Both the position numbers and the translations under genes were made by a program. The notes under the pieces are model-generated. The model was not told where the DNA came from. It was given only the letters and a program-made list of their open reading frames with translations, and made no database searches. Below are positions 49,450 through 58,108 of a stretch of 64,000 bases of DNA, in pieces (within the stretch, counting starts at the first letter, position 1; each line of letters begins with the position of its first letter). This stretch comes from Aliivibrio salmonicida LFI1238 (GTDB taxonomy: Bacteria > Pseudomonadota > Gammaproteobacteria > Enterobacterales > Vibrionaceae), in the NCBI RefSeq assembly GCF_000196495.1, contig NC_011312.1, forward strand, positions 868,001-932,000, read 5' to 3'.

Positions 49450-50805
49450 CTAGTGTGCTTTTTCAGCCCCGTGCATCCAGCGGATCAACGTTCCTGAAAT
49501 CATCAATAGTAAAATCCCTGAGATAGTTGCCGAAATTGCGATACCAGCAAAGATGTCTAGTGCCCCTAAACTCTCGACGTGAGAGCCTACAACACCCGCA
49601 ATGTAATTTGAGATAGCATTGAAACCAAACCATGTCCCCATCATTAAAGAGGCTAAGCGTAGTGGTGCTAATTTAGTGACTAAAGAGAGCCCAATAGGGG
49701 ATAAACATAATTCGCCTAAAGTATGAAAGAAATAGGCGCCGACTAACCAATACATTGATGTTTTGATTGTTAAGTCCCCACCTTGCTGCATTACAGCACC
49801 AACCATGCAAAGAAAACCAATCGCTAAAAAGAATAAGGCGAGAGCAAACTTTATTGGTGAGCTTGGCTCTTTAGGACCTAATTTTATCCATAGGATGGCA
49901 ATAAGTGGGGCTAATGTAATGATGAAGAATGGATTTAACGATTGAAACCAAGCCGCAGGGACTTCAAATGAACCAATCATTCTATCTGTGTATTGTTGAG
50001 AATATATATTCATTAAGCCACCAGCTTGTTCAAAACCGGCCCAAAAGACAATAACGAACAATCCCATCACCATAATAACTTTTAGACGATCGGTTTCTAC
50101 TTTACTTAAAACATGATGGGATGTTCCTTTTGCTTCTGCTCTTTCTTTTGCAATGTGTGCAGCAGGGCGAACACCGATATCACCTAAGAAGCGTTGTGCA
50201 AAAAAGGTCTGAATAATTAAGCTAATAATCATACCAATACCTGCAGCAGCAAAGCCGGCTTTCCATCCCCATATTCCAGTAACAGAACCAGAAACAACAC
50301 CAGCCAGTAATGAGCCTAAATTGATCCCCATATAGAAGATCGTGAATGCACCATCACGACGATGATCGCCATTTTGGTATAAATCACCCACCATTGTGGA
50401 TACATTTGGTTTGAATAATCCATTACCAGCAATAAGGAATCCTAAACCAACATAAAAGAGAGTCTCAACCGAGAGTGGCAAGGTATTATGAGGAAGAGCC
50501 AACGTAAATTGGCCGATGACCATTAAAAAACCACCAATAAGTAATGATTTTCGTTGGCCAAGATAATTATCTGCTAACCAACCACCAATGAGTGGTGTGA
50601 TATACATAAGAGCGGTATAGGTACCATATAGGCTTAATGCATCCTTAACGGTCCAGCCTAAACCACCATTAATGGTTCTATCTGTTAAATATAAGACTAA
50701 AATCGCCCTCATGGCGTAATAAGAGAATCGTTCCCATAATTCAGTTCCAAAAAGTAGGAAAAGCCCTTGAGGGTGTCCCATTAATAACTTGTTGTTATTT
50801 GGCAT
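49450..50805 (-). CDS. POT/PTR-family peptide-proton symporter
   Basis: 451 residues from ATG 50805 (AGAGAG ribosome site), about 14 membrane segments. POT signature EXXERFXYY seen as TELWERFSYYAMRAILVLYL near 18, and GGWLADNYLGQRKSLLIGG near 74, GNGLFKPNVSTMVGDLY near 125, FTIFYMGINLGSLLAG near 153. Imports di- and tripeptides with protons; most like DtpA/DtpB of enterics. Exact ortholog not assigned. Confidence 0.92.
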   Translation of the reverse strand: MPNNNKLLMGHPQGLFLLFGTELWERFSYYAMRAILVLYLTDRTINGGLGWTVKDALSLYGTYTALMYITPLIGGWLADNYLGQRKSLLIGGFLMVIGQFTLALPHNTLPLSVETLFYVGLGFLIAGNGLFKPNVSTMVGDLYQNGDHRRDGAFTIFYMGINLGSLLAGVVSGSVTGIWGWKAGFAAAGIGMIISLIIQTFFAQRFLGDIGVRPAAHIAKERAEAKGTSHHVLSKVETDRLKVIMVMGLFVIVFWAGFEQAGGLMNIYSQQYTDRMIGSFEVPAAWFQSLNPFFIITLAPLIAILWIKLGPKEPSSPIKFALALFFLAIGFLCMVGAVMQQGGDLTIKTSMYWLVGAYFFHTLGELCLSPIGLSLVTKLAPLRLASLMMGTWFGFNAISNYIAGVVGSHVESLGALDIFAGIAISATISGILLLMISGTLIRWMHGAEKAH

Positions 50806-51199
50806 AATGCTCTCTTTAGTCAATTTTATTTTAATTTTTTATAGTAGTTAAATTTATACTCTCTCAATGTAATTACTGCAACAAAGTTTGAATAAATGTG
50901 ATCTATTTAACACCCTAAGTCATTGAAATATTTAGAAACACCTTGCGCATAGTTGGGATTCTATCCTAGAGTTCACTATAACCATAGTTGTCATTATCTA
51001 TTGTAGTGCCTATTTTGGGTTTATTATCTTATTTTCTGTTGATTTCTAGTTTTTTAATCTTATTTATGCAATGTTAATGAAGTTAACATCTTATTGATGT
51101 GTGTATCTTAATTCTATGCTGCCTTTATACAAGGTAGAAATTCTTTTCATTTTGATAGCGTGATATTATTAGCACTGGTTAGGTGCAGGGATAGAGATA
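50806..51199. other. Intergenic region upstream of divergent POT and rfaH genes
   Basis: 394 bp, AT-rich. Should contain promoters for both directions. I see no ORF, no ops-like element and no strong hairpin. Confidence 0.5.
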
Positions 51200-51697
51200 A
51201 TGAAACTGTGGTATTTACTTTATTGTAAACGTGGAGATCAGCAACGAGCAAAGTTGCATCTAGAAAATCAGAATGTAGAGTGTTTTTATCCTGAAATTGA
51301 CGTCGAAAAGATGATAAGGGGAAAACGAACGACAGTGAAGGAGCCTTTATTTCCTTGTTATATGTTCGTAAGGTTTGATTTTACTGTTGGACCGACCTTT
51401 ACGACGATTCGTTCAACACGTGGTATTAGTGATTTTGTGCGTTTTGGGTCACAACCTACCGTTTTAAATGGTGATCTTATTTATTCATTAAAGCAATTAG
51501 GTGAAAATCTGCATCATAAAAAAACCATAGAGTGCTTGCCTGAAAGTGGACAAAAAGTAGATATTATCGAAGGGCCATATACTGGGATTGATGCTATTTA
51601 TAAAGAAGCAGATGGAGAAATGCGTTCAATTCTTTTGATTACATTAATAAATAAAAAAGTAGAAATAAAAATAGAAAATATTAATGTGGGTTTCTAA
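51200..51697 (+). CDS. rfaH: RfaH transcription antiterminator (NusG paralog)
   Basis: 165 residues. NGN domain (about 1-100): WYLLYCKRGDQQRAKLHLENQNVECFYPE at the start, GKRTTVKEPLFPCYMFVRFDF near 36-56, then IRSTRGISDFVRFGSQP, which distinguish RfaH from NusG. C-terminal KOW-like domain (about 110-165): GQKVDIIEGPYTGIDAIYKE. RfaH loads on RNA polymerase at ops elements and boosts expression of long operons for LPS, capsule and similar surface polymers. No ops-controlled operon is in this window. Confidence 0.92.
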   Translation: MKLWYLLYCKRGDQQRAKLHLENQNVECFYPEIDVEKMIRGKRTTVKEPLFPCYMFVRFDFTVGPTFTTIRSTRGISDFVRFGSQPTVLNGDLIYSLKQLGENLHHKKTIECLPESGQKVDIIEGPYTGIDAIYKEADGEMRSILLITLINKKVEIKIENINVGF

Positions 51698-51700
51698 ATA

Positions 51701-51728
51701 AAAAAAGCGCTAAGAGCGCTTTTTTTAT
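51701..51728. terminator. Bidirectional terminator between rfaH and asnB
   Basis: AAAAAAAGCGCT-AAG-AGCGCTTTTTTT: short strong stem with A and T runs on either side, between convergent genes. Confidence 0.9.
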
Positions 51729-51743
51729 GAATGCTTATTTTAG

Positions 51744-53411
51744 TTAGCTATAAGCTTCGTTATGTATGGCTTGAACGGCTCGTCCTGATGGGTCTGCACA
51801 GTTTTTAAATGATTCATCCCACTCAATTGCCTTTGCAGAAGAACAAGCGATAGAAGGTCCGCCAGGTACGCATTTAGCTGCATCTTCAAGAGGAAACAGT
51901 TCTTCAAAGATCTCACGATATACATAAGCTTCTTTGGTTAATGGAGTATTGTATGGAAAGCGAAATTTTGCTGATTCCATTTGTTGATCTGTTACTTTTA
52001 CTTCAGCAGTTTCACGTAAAGAATCAATCCAACCATAACCTACGCCATCAGAGAATTGTTCTTTTTGTCTCCAAGCAATGGCTTCTGGTAAGTCATCTTC
52101 AAAACATTCACGAAGAATGTGTTTTTCCATTTTTCCGTTACCACACATCTTATCTTGTGGATTCAATCTCATAGCAACATCAATAAATTCTTTGTCTAAG
52201 AAAGGAACGCGGCCTTCAACTCCCCAAGCGGCGAGTGATTTATTGGCACGGGCACAATCAAACATATTTAAAGCAAGCAGCTTACGTACTGTTTCTTCAT
52301 GGAATTCTTTTTTATTTGGTGCTTTATGGAAATATAAGTAACCACCAAAGATTTCATCAGCACCTTCACCTGAAAGTACCATTTTGATGCCCATTGCTTT
52401 GATTTTACGACCCAATAAATACATTGGCGTAGAAGCTCGAATTGTTGTTACATCATATGTTTCAATGTGATAAATAACATCACGAATAGCGTCAAGGCCT
52501 TCTTGAATGGTATAAGTCATTTCATGATGGACAGTACCTATTTGGTTAGCAACTTCACGAGCTGCTTTTAAATCAGGTGCACCTTCTAAGCCAACGGCGA
52601 ATGAGTGCAGTTGCGGCCACCATGCTTCAGATTTTTCGTTGTCTTCAATACGCATAGCTGCGAATTTCTTTGCAACCGCTGAAGTAATTGATGAATCAAG
52701 ACCACCAGATAGAAGGACACCATAAGGTACATCTGTCATTAATTGACGTTTAACGGCATCTTCTAATGCTTGTTTAAGATCGTCTTTGCTAGTTGGGTTA
52801 TCTTTTACTGCATCATATTCCATCCAATCTCGTACATAATAACGAGTTGGTTCCGCATCTTTTGAAGAATAGAAGTGACCCGGAGGAAATTCACTCATTG
52901 ATTTACATACAGGAACAAGCGCTTTCATTTCAGAAGCAATATAATAGTTACCATGCTCATCATAGCCGTGATACATAGGAATGATACCAATGTGGTCACG
53001 ACCAATTAAGTATTCGTCTTTTTCTTCATCATAAAGAATAAAAGCAAAAATTCCGTTTAGGTCTTCTAATAAATCAGCGCCTTTATCACGATACAGAGCT
53101 AAAATAACTTCACAGTCAGAATCTGTTTGGAAATCATAATCATCGGCGTATTTTGCACGAAGCTCTTTATGGTTATAGATTTCACCATTTACAGCGAGGA
53201 TGTGTTGCTTATCTTTGCTGTATAAAGGTTGAGCACCACTGTTCAAACCGACAATAGCAAGACGTTCATGTGCTAAAATTGCTTTATCTGATGAATAAAT
53301 TCCAGACCAATCCGGTCCTCTGTGACGTAGTTTTTTTGACATCTCAAGCGCAACTTTGCGAAGTGGCGTAGGGTCACTTTTTATATCTAAAATTCCAAAA
53401 ATTGAGCACAT
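51744..53411 (-). CDS. asnB: Asparagine synthetase B (glutamine-hydrolysing)
   Basis: 555 residues, normal length. N-terminal class II amidotransferase domain with nucleophile Cys2 (MCSIFGI), RHRGPDWSG near 30 and VNGEIYNHKELR near 73. C-terminal synthetase domain with the ATP pyrophosphatase loop LLSGGLDSSI near 233 and VLSGEGADEIFGGYLYF near 345. Makes asparagine from aspartate with glutamine as nitrogen donor. In E. coli asnB also lies near the nag genes. Confidence 0.97.
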   Translation of the reverse strand: MCSIFGILDIKSDPTPLRKVALEMSKKLRHRGPDWSGIYSSDKAILAHERLAIVGLNSGAQPLYSKDKQHILAVNGEIYNHKELRAKYADDYDFQTDSDCEVILALYRDKGADLLEDLNGIFAFILYDEEKDEYLIGRDHIGIIPMYHGYDEHGNYYIASEMKALVPVCKSMSEFPPGHFYSSKDAEPTRYYVRDWMEYDAVKDNPTSKDDLKQALEDAVKRQLMTDVPYGVLLSGGLDSSITSAVAKKFAAMRIEDNEKSEAWWPQLHSFAVGLEGAPDLKAAREVANQIGTVHHEMTYTIQEGLDAIRDVIYHIETYDVTTIRASTPMYLLGRKIKAMGIKMVLSGEGADEIFGGYLYFHKAPNKKEFHEETVRKLLALNMFDCARANKSLAAWGVEGRVPFLDKEFIDVAMRLNPQDKMCGNGKMEKHILRECFEDDLPEAIAWRQKEQFSDGVGYGWIDSLRETAEVKVTDQQMESAKFRFPYNTPLTKEAYVYREIFEELFPLEDAAKCVPGGPSIACSSAKAIEWDESFKNCADPSGRAVQAIHNEAYS

Positions 53412-53692
53412 AAAATTCCCTCTTTTTTTCTTAATTTTTATCGTAAATTATTGTCTTGAATACAATTTGACATAATAACTAAAAAAAACAACCCAGAAAT
53501 ACAAATAAAATCACAAAAACGTAACCTGATTAGAATATATCTAATATTTTAAGTAAAAATTGATTGAATCGTTAATGTAAGAGCCAAAATCAATCGATTT
53601 GAAGGGAAAACGAAAGGAAATAAGAAGGAATTGATATCATCCCCTCCTATTTGATGTGCTTGACTATCTTTTGAGTGATTATAAATAAAACG

Positions 53693-55276
53693 TTATTGAT
53701 TGAATTTAGGGTTAAGTTGCTCTGTGACATGGCGAGCAAAACCGTTACCTGCTTCATTGTATATATTAAAGGCTGCATCAACCCCTTGCTCTACTAAGCC
53801 ATCGATTTGGTCATTATAAGCGGCAATTGCGGCGGTTTGTCCTTTGTAATTTCTCGATTTTAGTTGCTCTAAAGCAAATTGATTACCTTGATGGTTTGGC
53901 ATCGCAAGTAAAACAAGTTTAACGTGAGATGTTGATAAAATGCGTTCCCAAAAATCAGGATCGGTAGCATCACCAGTGATCACGTTTCGTCTTAGTTCTT
54001 GATGATGTTTTGCTGCATCGTCTTTAAGTTCTATGCCTAAAATAATATCCCCATATTTATCTTTAAGCTCATCGTAAGCACCGCTACCTATACTACCCAT
54101 ACCTAAAATTAATATTTGTGCTCTACCTGGATTAATCAGTTTATCCATTGAATTTAGCTTTTCTGCGGTATGTTCTTTTAACCAATGGCGAGATCGTTGG
54201 TAAATGGAGTGTCCGAAATTATTTAATGGCGCTGAAATAATAAATGATATAGAAACGGCTATAGCGATGGCAACTAGAGTGTCTCCTGGTAACCAACCCA
54301 TTTTAAAGGCCAGGCCACCAACAATAAGACCAAACTCACTGTAATTAAACAGTGTGAGGGAGGCGAGTAAAGAAGTACGTACACGGAATTTAAATTTATT
54401 GATAATAATAAAATATAAAAATCCTTTTACTGGAAGTAATAAAACGAGAAGTAGAGCAAGAGTCAGTCCAGATAGCGTAGGTGCTGCTGATAAACCTATA
54501 TTTAAGAAGAAACAAATAAGGAGTATTTCTTTTAAGTTAAATAGAGATTTAGATAACTCGGATGCTTTTGAATGGCCAGCGAGTAGCATTCCTAAAATAA
54601 GTGCGCCAAGATCCGGTTTCATTCCAACCAATTCAAATGTACCAGCTCCTGCGACTAACGCTAAGAAAATACCATAGAGTACGAGCATCTCACCATGACC
54701 CGCCCAATCTAATAGTTTGAAGAAAAGGGGTCTAAATAAAGGAAGGGCAAATAAAGCAAGGGCGGTGATTTCAGGGGTTTTTCCAGTCGATACACTTAAG
54801 AATACAACAGCAAAAATATCCTGCATGACCAGAATACCAATGGCTAATGTCCCATAGGTTGCATTCATTTCCCCTTTTTCTTGTAAGGCTTTAACTGCAA
54901 AAACGGTACTAGAAAAAGAAAGAGCAAAGCCAAATAACACTAATTGTGCTATTTCTATATTTGCTAGCATGGTAATGCCAAGTAACTTTAACCCTAATAA
55001 TGCGAGGGTGAAAAATAAGGTTGAAAATACATTATGAAGTGTGGCACCTAACCAAATTTCTTTTGCTAGTAGTGTTTTTATATCAAGTTTTAAACCAATA
55101 GAAAATAAGAGAAGAGTGACACCAAGATCAGCAAAAGTAGATAATGTATCGTTAGATTGAAAGCCGAAAGCGTGTAAGCCGAACCCTGCTAATAAAAAGC
55201 CTACCAATGGAGGTAAATTAATTTTTAGTGCGATAAAGCCCATAACAAAGGCTGCGATAATAAAGAGCAACTCCAT
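53693..55276 (-). CDS. CPA2-type cation:proton antiporter with TrkA-N domain
   Basis: 527 residues from ATG 55276. About 12-13 membrane segments with the CPA2 features LPPLVGFLLAGFGLHAFGFQ near 25 and DLGVTLLLFSIGLKLD near 55. A cytoplasmic Rossmann TrkA-N/RCK domain follows (ILILGMGSIGSGAYDELKDKYGDIILGIEL near 385; ITGDATDPDFWERI near 425). Similar to KefB/YbaL: probably K+ or Na+ efflux in exchange for protons, gated by nucleotide. No KefF/KefG partner gene is adjacent. Lies between asnB and nagC. Confidence 0.87.
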   Translation of the reverse strand: MELLFIIAAFVMGFIALKINLPPLVGFLLAGFGLHAFGFQSNDTLSTFADLGVTLLLFSIGLKLDIKTLLAKEIWLGATLHNVFSTLFFTLALLGLKLLGITMLANIEIAQLVLFGFALSFSSTVFAVKALQEKGEMNATYGTLAIGILVMQDIFAVVFLSVSTGKTPEITALALFALPLFRPLFFKLLDWAGHGEMLVLYGIFLALVAGAGTFELVGMKPDLGALILGMLLAGHSKASELSKSLFNLKEILLICFFLNIGLSAAPTLSGLTLALLLVLLLPVKGFLYFIIINKFKFRVRTSLLASLTLFNYSEFGLIVGGLAFKMGWLPGDTLVAIAIAVSISFIISAPLNNFGHSIYQRSRHWLKEHTAEKLNSMDKLINPGRAQILILGMGSIGSGAYDELKDKYGDIILGIELKDDAAKHHQELRRNVITGDATDPDFWERILSTSHVKLVLLAMPNHQGNQFALEQLKSRNYKGQTAAIAAYNDQIDGLVEQGVDAAFNIYNEAGNGFARHVTEQLNPKFNQ

Positions 55277-55300
55277 AAAAATATATTTTCCTGAAAGTAA

Positions 55301-55326
55301 TAAAAAGGGCCGCAAATGCAGCCCTT
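55301..55326 (-). terminator. Terminator after nagC
   Basis: Minus strand: AAGGGC and GCCCTT with a 10-base loop, then TTTTTATTA. Lies between nagC and the antiporter gene. Confidence 0.75.
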
Positions 55327-55354
55327 AGAGTAACATGACAAAAATTATTCGTTC

Positions 55355-56569
55355 TTATTCATCTAATAATTTTTGTAACAAGACACCATTAAGCATTGCG
55401 CGCTTAACCATTGAGAAGGCGCCAATAGTTGGTTGGTTGTCGAGTTGTGAGGCTACAACGGGTAAGTTTTTATGGAAAGCGGTTAATGATTGATTTTTAA
55501 TGCAATTCTGTATTGCAGCAAAGACTATTTTATCCGCTTGGGTGATTGCTCCTGCGATGACTATTTTTTGTGGATTAAATAGGTTTACAGTCATTGCAAT
55601 CGCTTTACCAAGTTGATTACCAACGCGTAATAAAGTCTGTATTGCTAATTCATCTCCATGGTTTGCGGCATGGCAGATATCAGACATTGTTATCGTTTCT
55701 AATTGAGAGAGACTAGATGGATAACCCTGTTCAAGTAACGTTTCTATACGTGAAATAATTGCAGGGTTTGCGGCAACTGTTTCTAAGCAACCAAAGTTAC
55801 CACATTGGCATTTATCACCGATTGGATCGATTTGAATATGACCGATTTCTCCAACGTTTCGATTGTGCCCTAGAAATACTTTACCATTAACAATAATACC
55901 AGCACCGGTTCCTCTATGAACACTCACTAGAATAGAATCTCGGCAATCTTGAGAGGCTCCGAAATAGTGTTCAGCGAGCGCTAAACCTCGAATATCATTA
56001 CCAACAAAGCATTGAATATCAAAAGTTTCTTTAATGAAGTCAGCCAATGCTAGTTTGTCTATATCGGTATTTGGCATATATTCTACAACGCCCGTTTCTG
56101 GGTTAACCAAACCAGGGAGTGTGATACCAATAGCGATGAGTTGTTTGATGGTGTCTTGATTACGGGTAATGAAGTTTTGAAGTAATTTATTTAGGCCATC
56201 TAAAAGGTGTTCTTGGTTACTATAATGAAATTCTTGGTATTCACTGGCTAATTCTTTTGTTGAAAGATCAAACAGACTCAGTTGAATATAATCACGACCT
56301 AAGCGCACTGCGATTGAATGAAAGGGTGAGGTTTCGGTAGTCAAAGAAATTGCTCTTCGACCACCTGTTGATGCTTGTTGCGCGACTTCTTTAATTAAGC
56401 CACGCTCTAATAATTGACGGGTTATCTTGGTAACACTTGCTGGTGCAAGTTGACTAACGTCTGCGATTTGAATTCGAGAAATCGGTCCTTTTTGGTCGAT
56501 TAAACGATAAACAGCGGCACTGTTTAATTGTTTTACTAGATCTACATTACCAATTTGTCCGTCAGTCAT
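55355..56569 (-). CDS. nagC: N-acetylglucosamine repressor NagC (ROK family)
   Basis: 404 residues from ATG 56569, which begins one base after the nagA stop; the longer frame would overlap nagA. N-terminal winged helix (YRLIDQKGPISRIQIADVSQLAPASVTKITRQLLERGLI) and ROK sugar-binding domain with ATP-like motifs and the zinc motif GDKCQCGNFGCLETVA near 246. Represses nag genes when GlcNAc-6-phosphate is absent. Order nagA-nagC as in the E. coli nagBACD operon, here without nagB. Confidence 0.95.
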   Translation of the reverse strand: MTDGQIGNVDLVKQLNSAAVYRLIDQKGPISRIQIADVSQLAPASVTKITRQLLERGLIKEVAQQASTGGRRAISLTTETSPFHSIAVRLGRDYIQLSLFDLSTKELASEYQEFHYSNQEHLLDGLNKLLQNFITRNQDTIKQLIAIGITLPGLVNPETGVVEYMPNTDIDKLALADFIKETFDIQCFVGNDIRGLALAEHYFGASQDCRDSILVSVHRGTGAGIIVNGKVFLGHNRNVGEIGHIQIDPIGDKCQCGNFGCLETVAANPAIISRIETLLEQGYPSSLSQLETITMSDICHAANHGDELAIQTLLRVGNQLGKAIAMTVNLFNPQKIVIAGAITQADKIVFAAIQNCIKNQSLTAFHKNLPVVASQLDNQPTIGAFSMVKRAMLNGVLLQKLLDE

Positions 56570-56570
56570 A

Positions 56571-57707
56571 TTAACTTTGCTCGTATTGTCCGTTAACAAC
56601 AGTCGCTTTTACATTAAAGTCACGATCAAAAATAGCAAGGTTAGCTACCATGTCTTTTTTGATTCGACCAAGTTTATTATCTACACCAATTGCTTGAGCA
56701 GGATATAACGTAGCCATACGTAGAGCTTCATCTAAAGCGATTCCAACGTGTTCAACTGTATTCTGAACTGCTTCAATCATAGTCAGAGCTGAGCCACCTA
56801 ATGTGCCATTTTCATCAACACATTTACCATCCTTGTAATATACTTTCTTCCCCACAAAAATAAAGTATTCCATGTCAGCACCTGCAGGAGCTGTGGCATC
56901 GGTCACTAATACTAACTTTTCTTTCTTTATTTTGTGCGCGATACGAATGTTTGCGTAATCAACATGGAAGCCATCAGCGATAATGCCAGCATAAACGTCT
57001 GGTGTATCGTAGATGGCACCAACAACACCTGGTTCGCGACCTACCATTGGTGTCATTGCATTAAATAAATGAGTAGCGAATGTAATGCCTGACTCAAAAC
57101 CTTGCCGAGCTTCAGCATACGTTGCGTTTGTGTGGCCAATTGAAACAACAATACCAGCCTTGTGAAGACGCTCAATATGTTCAGGATCATTTTGCTCAGG
57201 AGCCAATGTCACTTTGGTGATTAAATCAGCGTTATCACACATAAGTTGGATCATATCTGAATCTGAGTGACGGATATGATCAACGCTGTGAATGCCTTTT
57301 TTCATGACATTTAGGTACGGACCTTCAAGGTGTAAACCTAAAGATTGGTTTTGATATTTATTGTGATATTCACGAGCAGCTTCAATAGAAGCGCGCATAT
57401 CTTCGTCTGAAGAAGTGATTAATGTAGGTAAAAAGCTAGTACAACCTGATTTAAGGTTTGCTTCATGCATTATTTGCATGGTTTTTGCTGTAATTTCATC
57501 ATTTAGCATTACACCACCACAGCCATTTAGCTGAAGGTCGATGAAACCAGGGCTTAAATTAGCACCGTCTAAATCTTTACGTTCGATGCCATCAGGAAGT
57601 TCAGATGTTAGGCAGATTTTTTCAATATTGGTGCCGTTGATAATCACTGAGTGATCAACAAGAACATCATTACCAGTATAGACTTTACAGTTAGTTAGCG
57701 CATACAT
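56571..57707 (-). CDS. nagA: N-acetylglucosamine-6-phosphate deacetylase
   Basis: 378 residues. Converts GlcNAc-6-P to GlcN-6-P and acetate, generating and removing the NagC inducer. Amidohydrolase motifs: FIDLQLNGCGGVM near 56, SFLPTLITS near 96, the metal-ligand Glu in LHLEGPYLN near 125, GHTNATYAEA near 191, HLFNAMTPM near 211 and the catalytic Asp in LVTDATAPAG near 265. The first gene of nagAC; divergent from nagE. Confidence 0.96.
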   Translation of the reverse strand: MYALTNCKVYTGNDVLVDHSVIINGTNIEKICLTSELPDGIERKDLDGANLSPGFIDLQLNGCGGVMLNDEITAKTMQIMHEANLKSGCTSFLPTLITSSDEDMRASIEAAREYHNKYQNQSLGLHLEGPYLNVMKKGIHSVDHIRHSDSDMIQLMCDNADLITKVTLAPEQNDPEHIERLHKAGIVVSIGHTNATYAEARQGFESGITFATHLFNAMTPMVGREPGVVGAIYDTPDVYAGIIADGFHVDYANIRIAHKIKKEKLVLVTDATAPAGADMEYFIFVGKKVYYKDGKCVDENGTLGGSALTMIEAVQNTVEHVGIALDEALRMATLYPAQAIGVDNKLGRIKKDMVANLAIFDRDFNVKATVVNGQYEQS

Positions 57708-57880
57708 AGCGTGAATCCTTTAAGTTATAATTTAGTATACAAAAAAAATAGAACTTTTTTTGTGGAAATTTTTAAGCAAGTAAAAAATAAAACTGCTTAC
57801 TGAGCGGTACACTCTATGTCCTAAATGTTTCGTTCAGTAATGACAAAATTGAGTCTATTTATGACCAAATATTATTCTGG

Positions 57881-57906
57881 ATGTTTTATTCTTTCGAATG
57901 ATAAAA
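57881..57906. promoter_or_regulatory. Second AT-rich dyad, possible NagC operator on the nagA side
   Basis: TTTTATTCTTTCGAATGATAAAAT is centred on TCGA with TTTTAT and ATAAAA arms. NagC represses enteric nag genes by looping between two operators; two candidates about 100 bp apart fit that idea. Confidence 0.45.
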
Positions 57907-57954
57907 TAAGTTTTATGATCTCGCTAGCAAAATACCTTAAATATTCCCTCTGCA

Positions 57955-57970
57955 GGTGATAATGATCACA
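57955..57970. promoter_or_regulatory. CRP-like site in the nagE-nagA regulatory region
   Basis: GGTGA-TAATGA-TCACA, 9 of 10 matches to the core TGTGA-N6-TCACA. Located in the divergent regulatory region of nagA and nagE, where CRP is expected to activate. Confidence 0.72.
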
Positions 57971-57980
57971 ATTAGCTCGC

Positions 57981-58004
57981 TTTTAATTTGCGGGGCGAAA
58001 TTAA
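57981..58004. promoter_or_regulatory. NagC operator candidate near nagE
   Basis: TTTTAATTTGCGGGGCGAAATTAA: arms AATTTGC and GCGAAATT make a near-palindrome with T/A-rich flanks, as in known NagC boxes. Lies just downstream of the CRP-like site and about 105 bp before nagE. Confidence 0.6.
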
Positions 58005-58108
58005 TCCCTTACACTGACCCTGTTAATAACGAGTAGCGAAATAAGTTTATAATAAGCTAACGTAAGCTACTCAAAAAAATCTAAAATCCTTATAGGGGGA
58101 ATCTAAAG

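Larger units (their letters stand above)
57708..58108. other. Divergent regulatory region between nagA and nagE
   Basis: 401 bp without an ORF. Contains the CRP-like site and two operator candidates listed separately. Promoter -10/-35 elements could not be chosen with confidence in the AT-rich sequence. Confidence 0.6.
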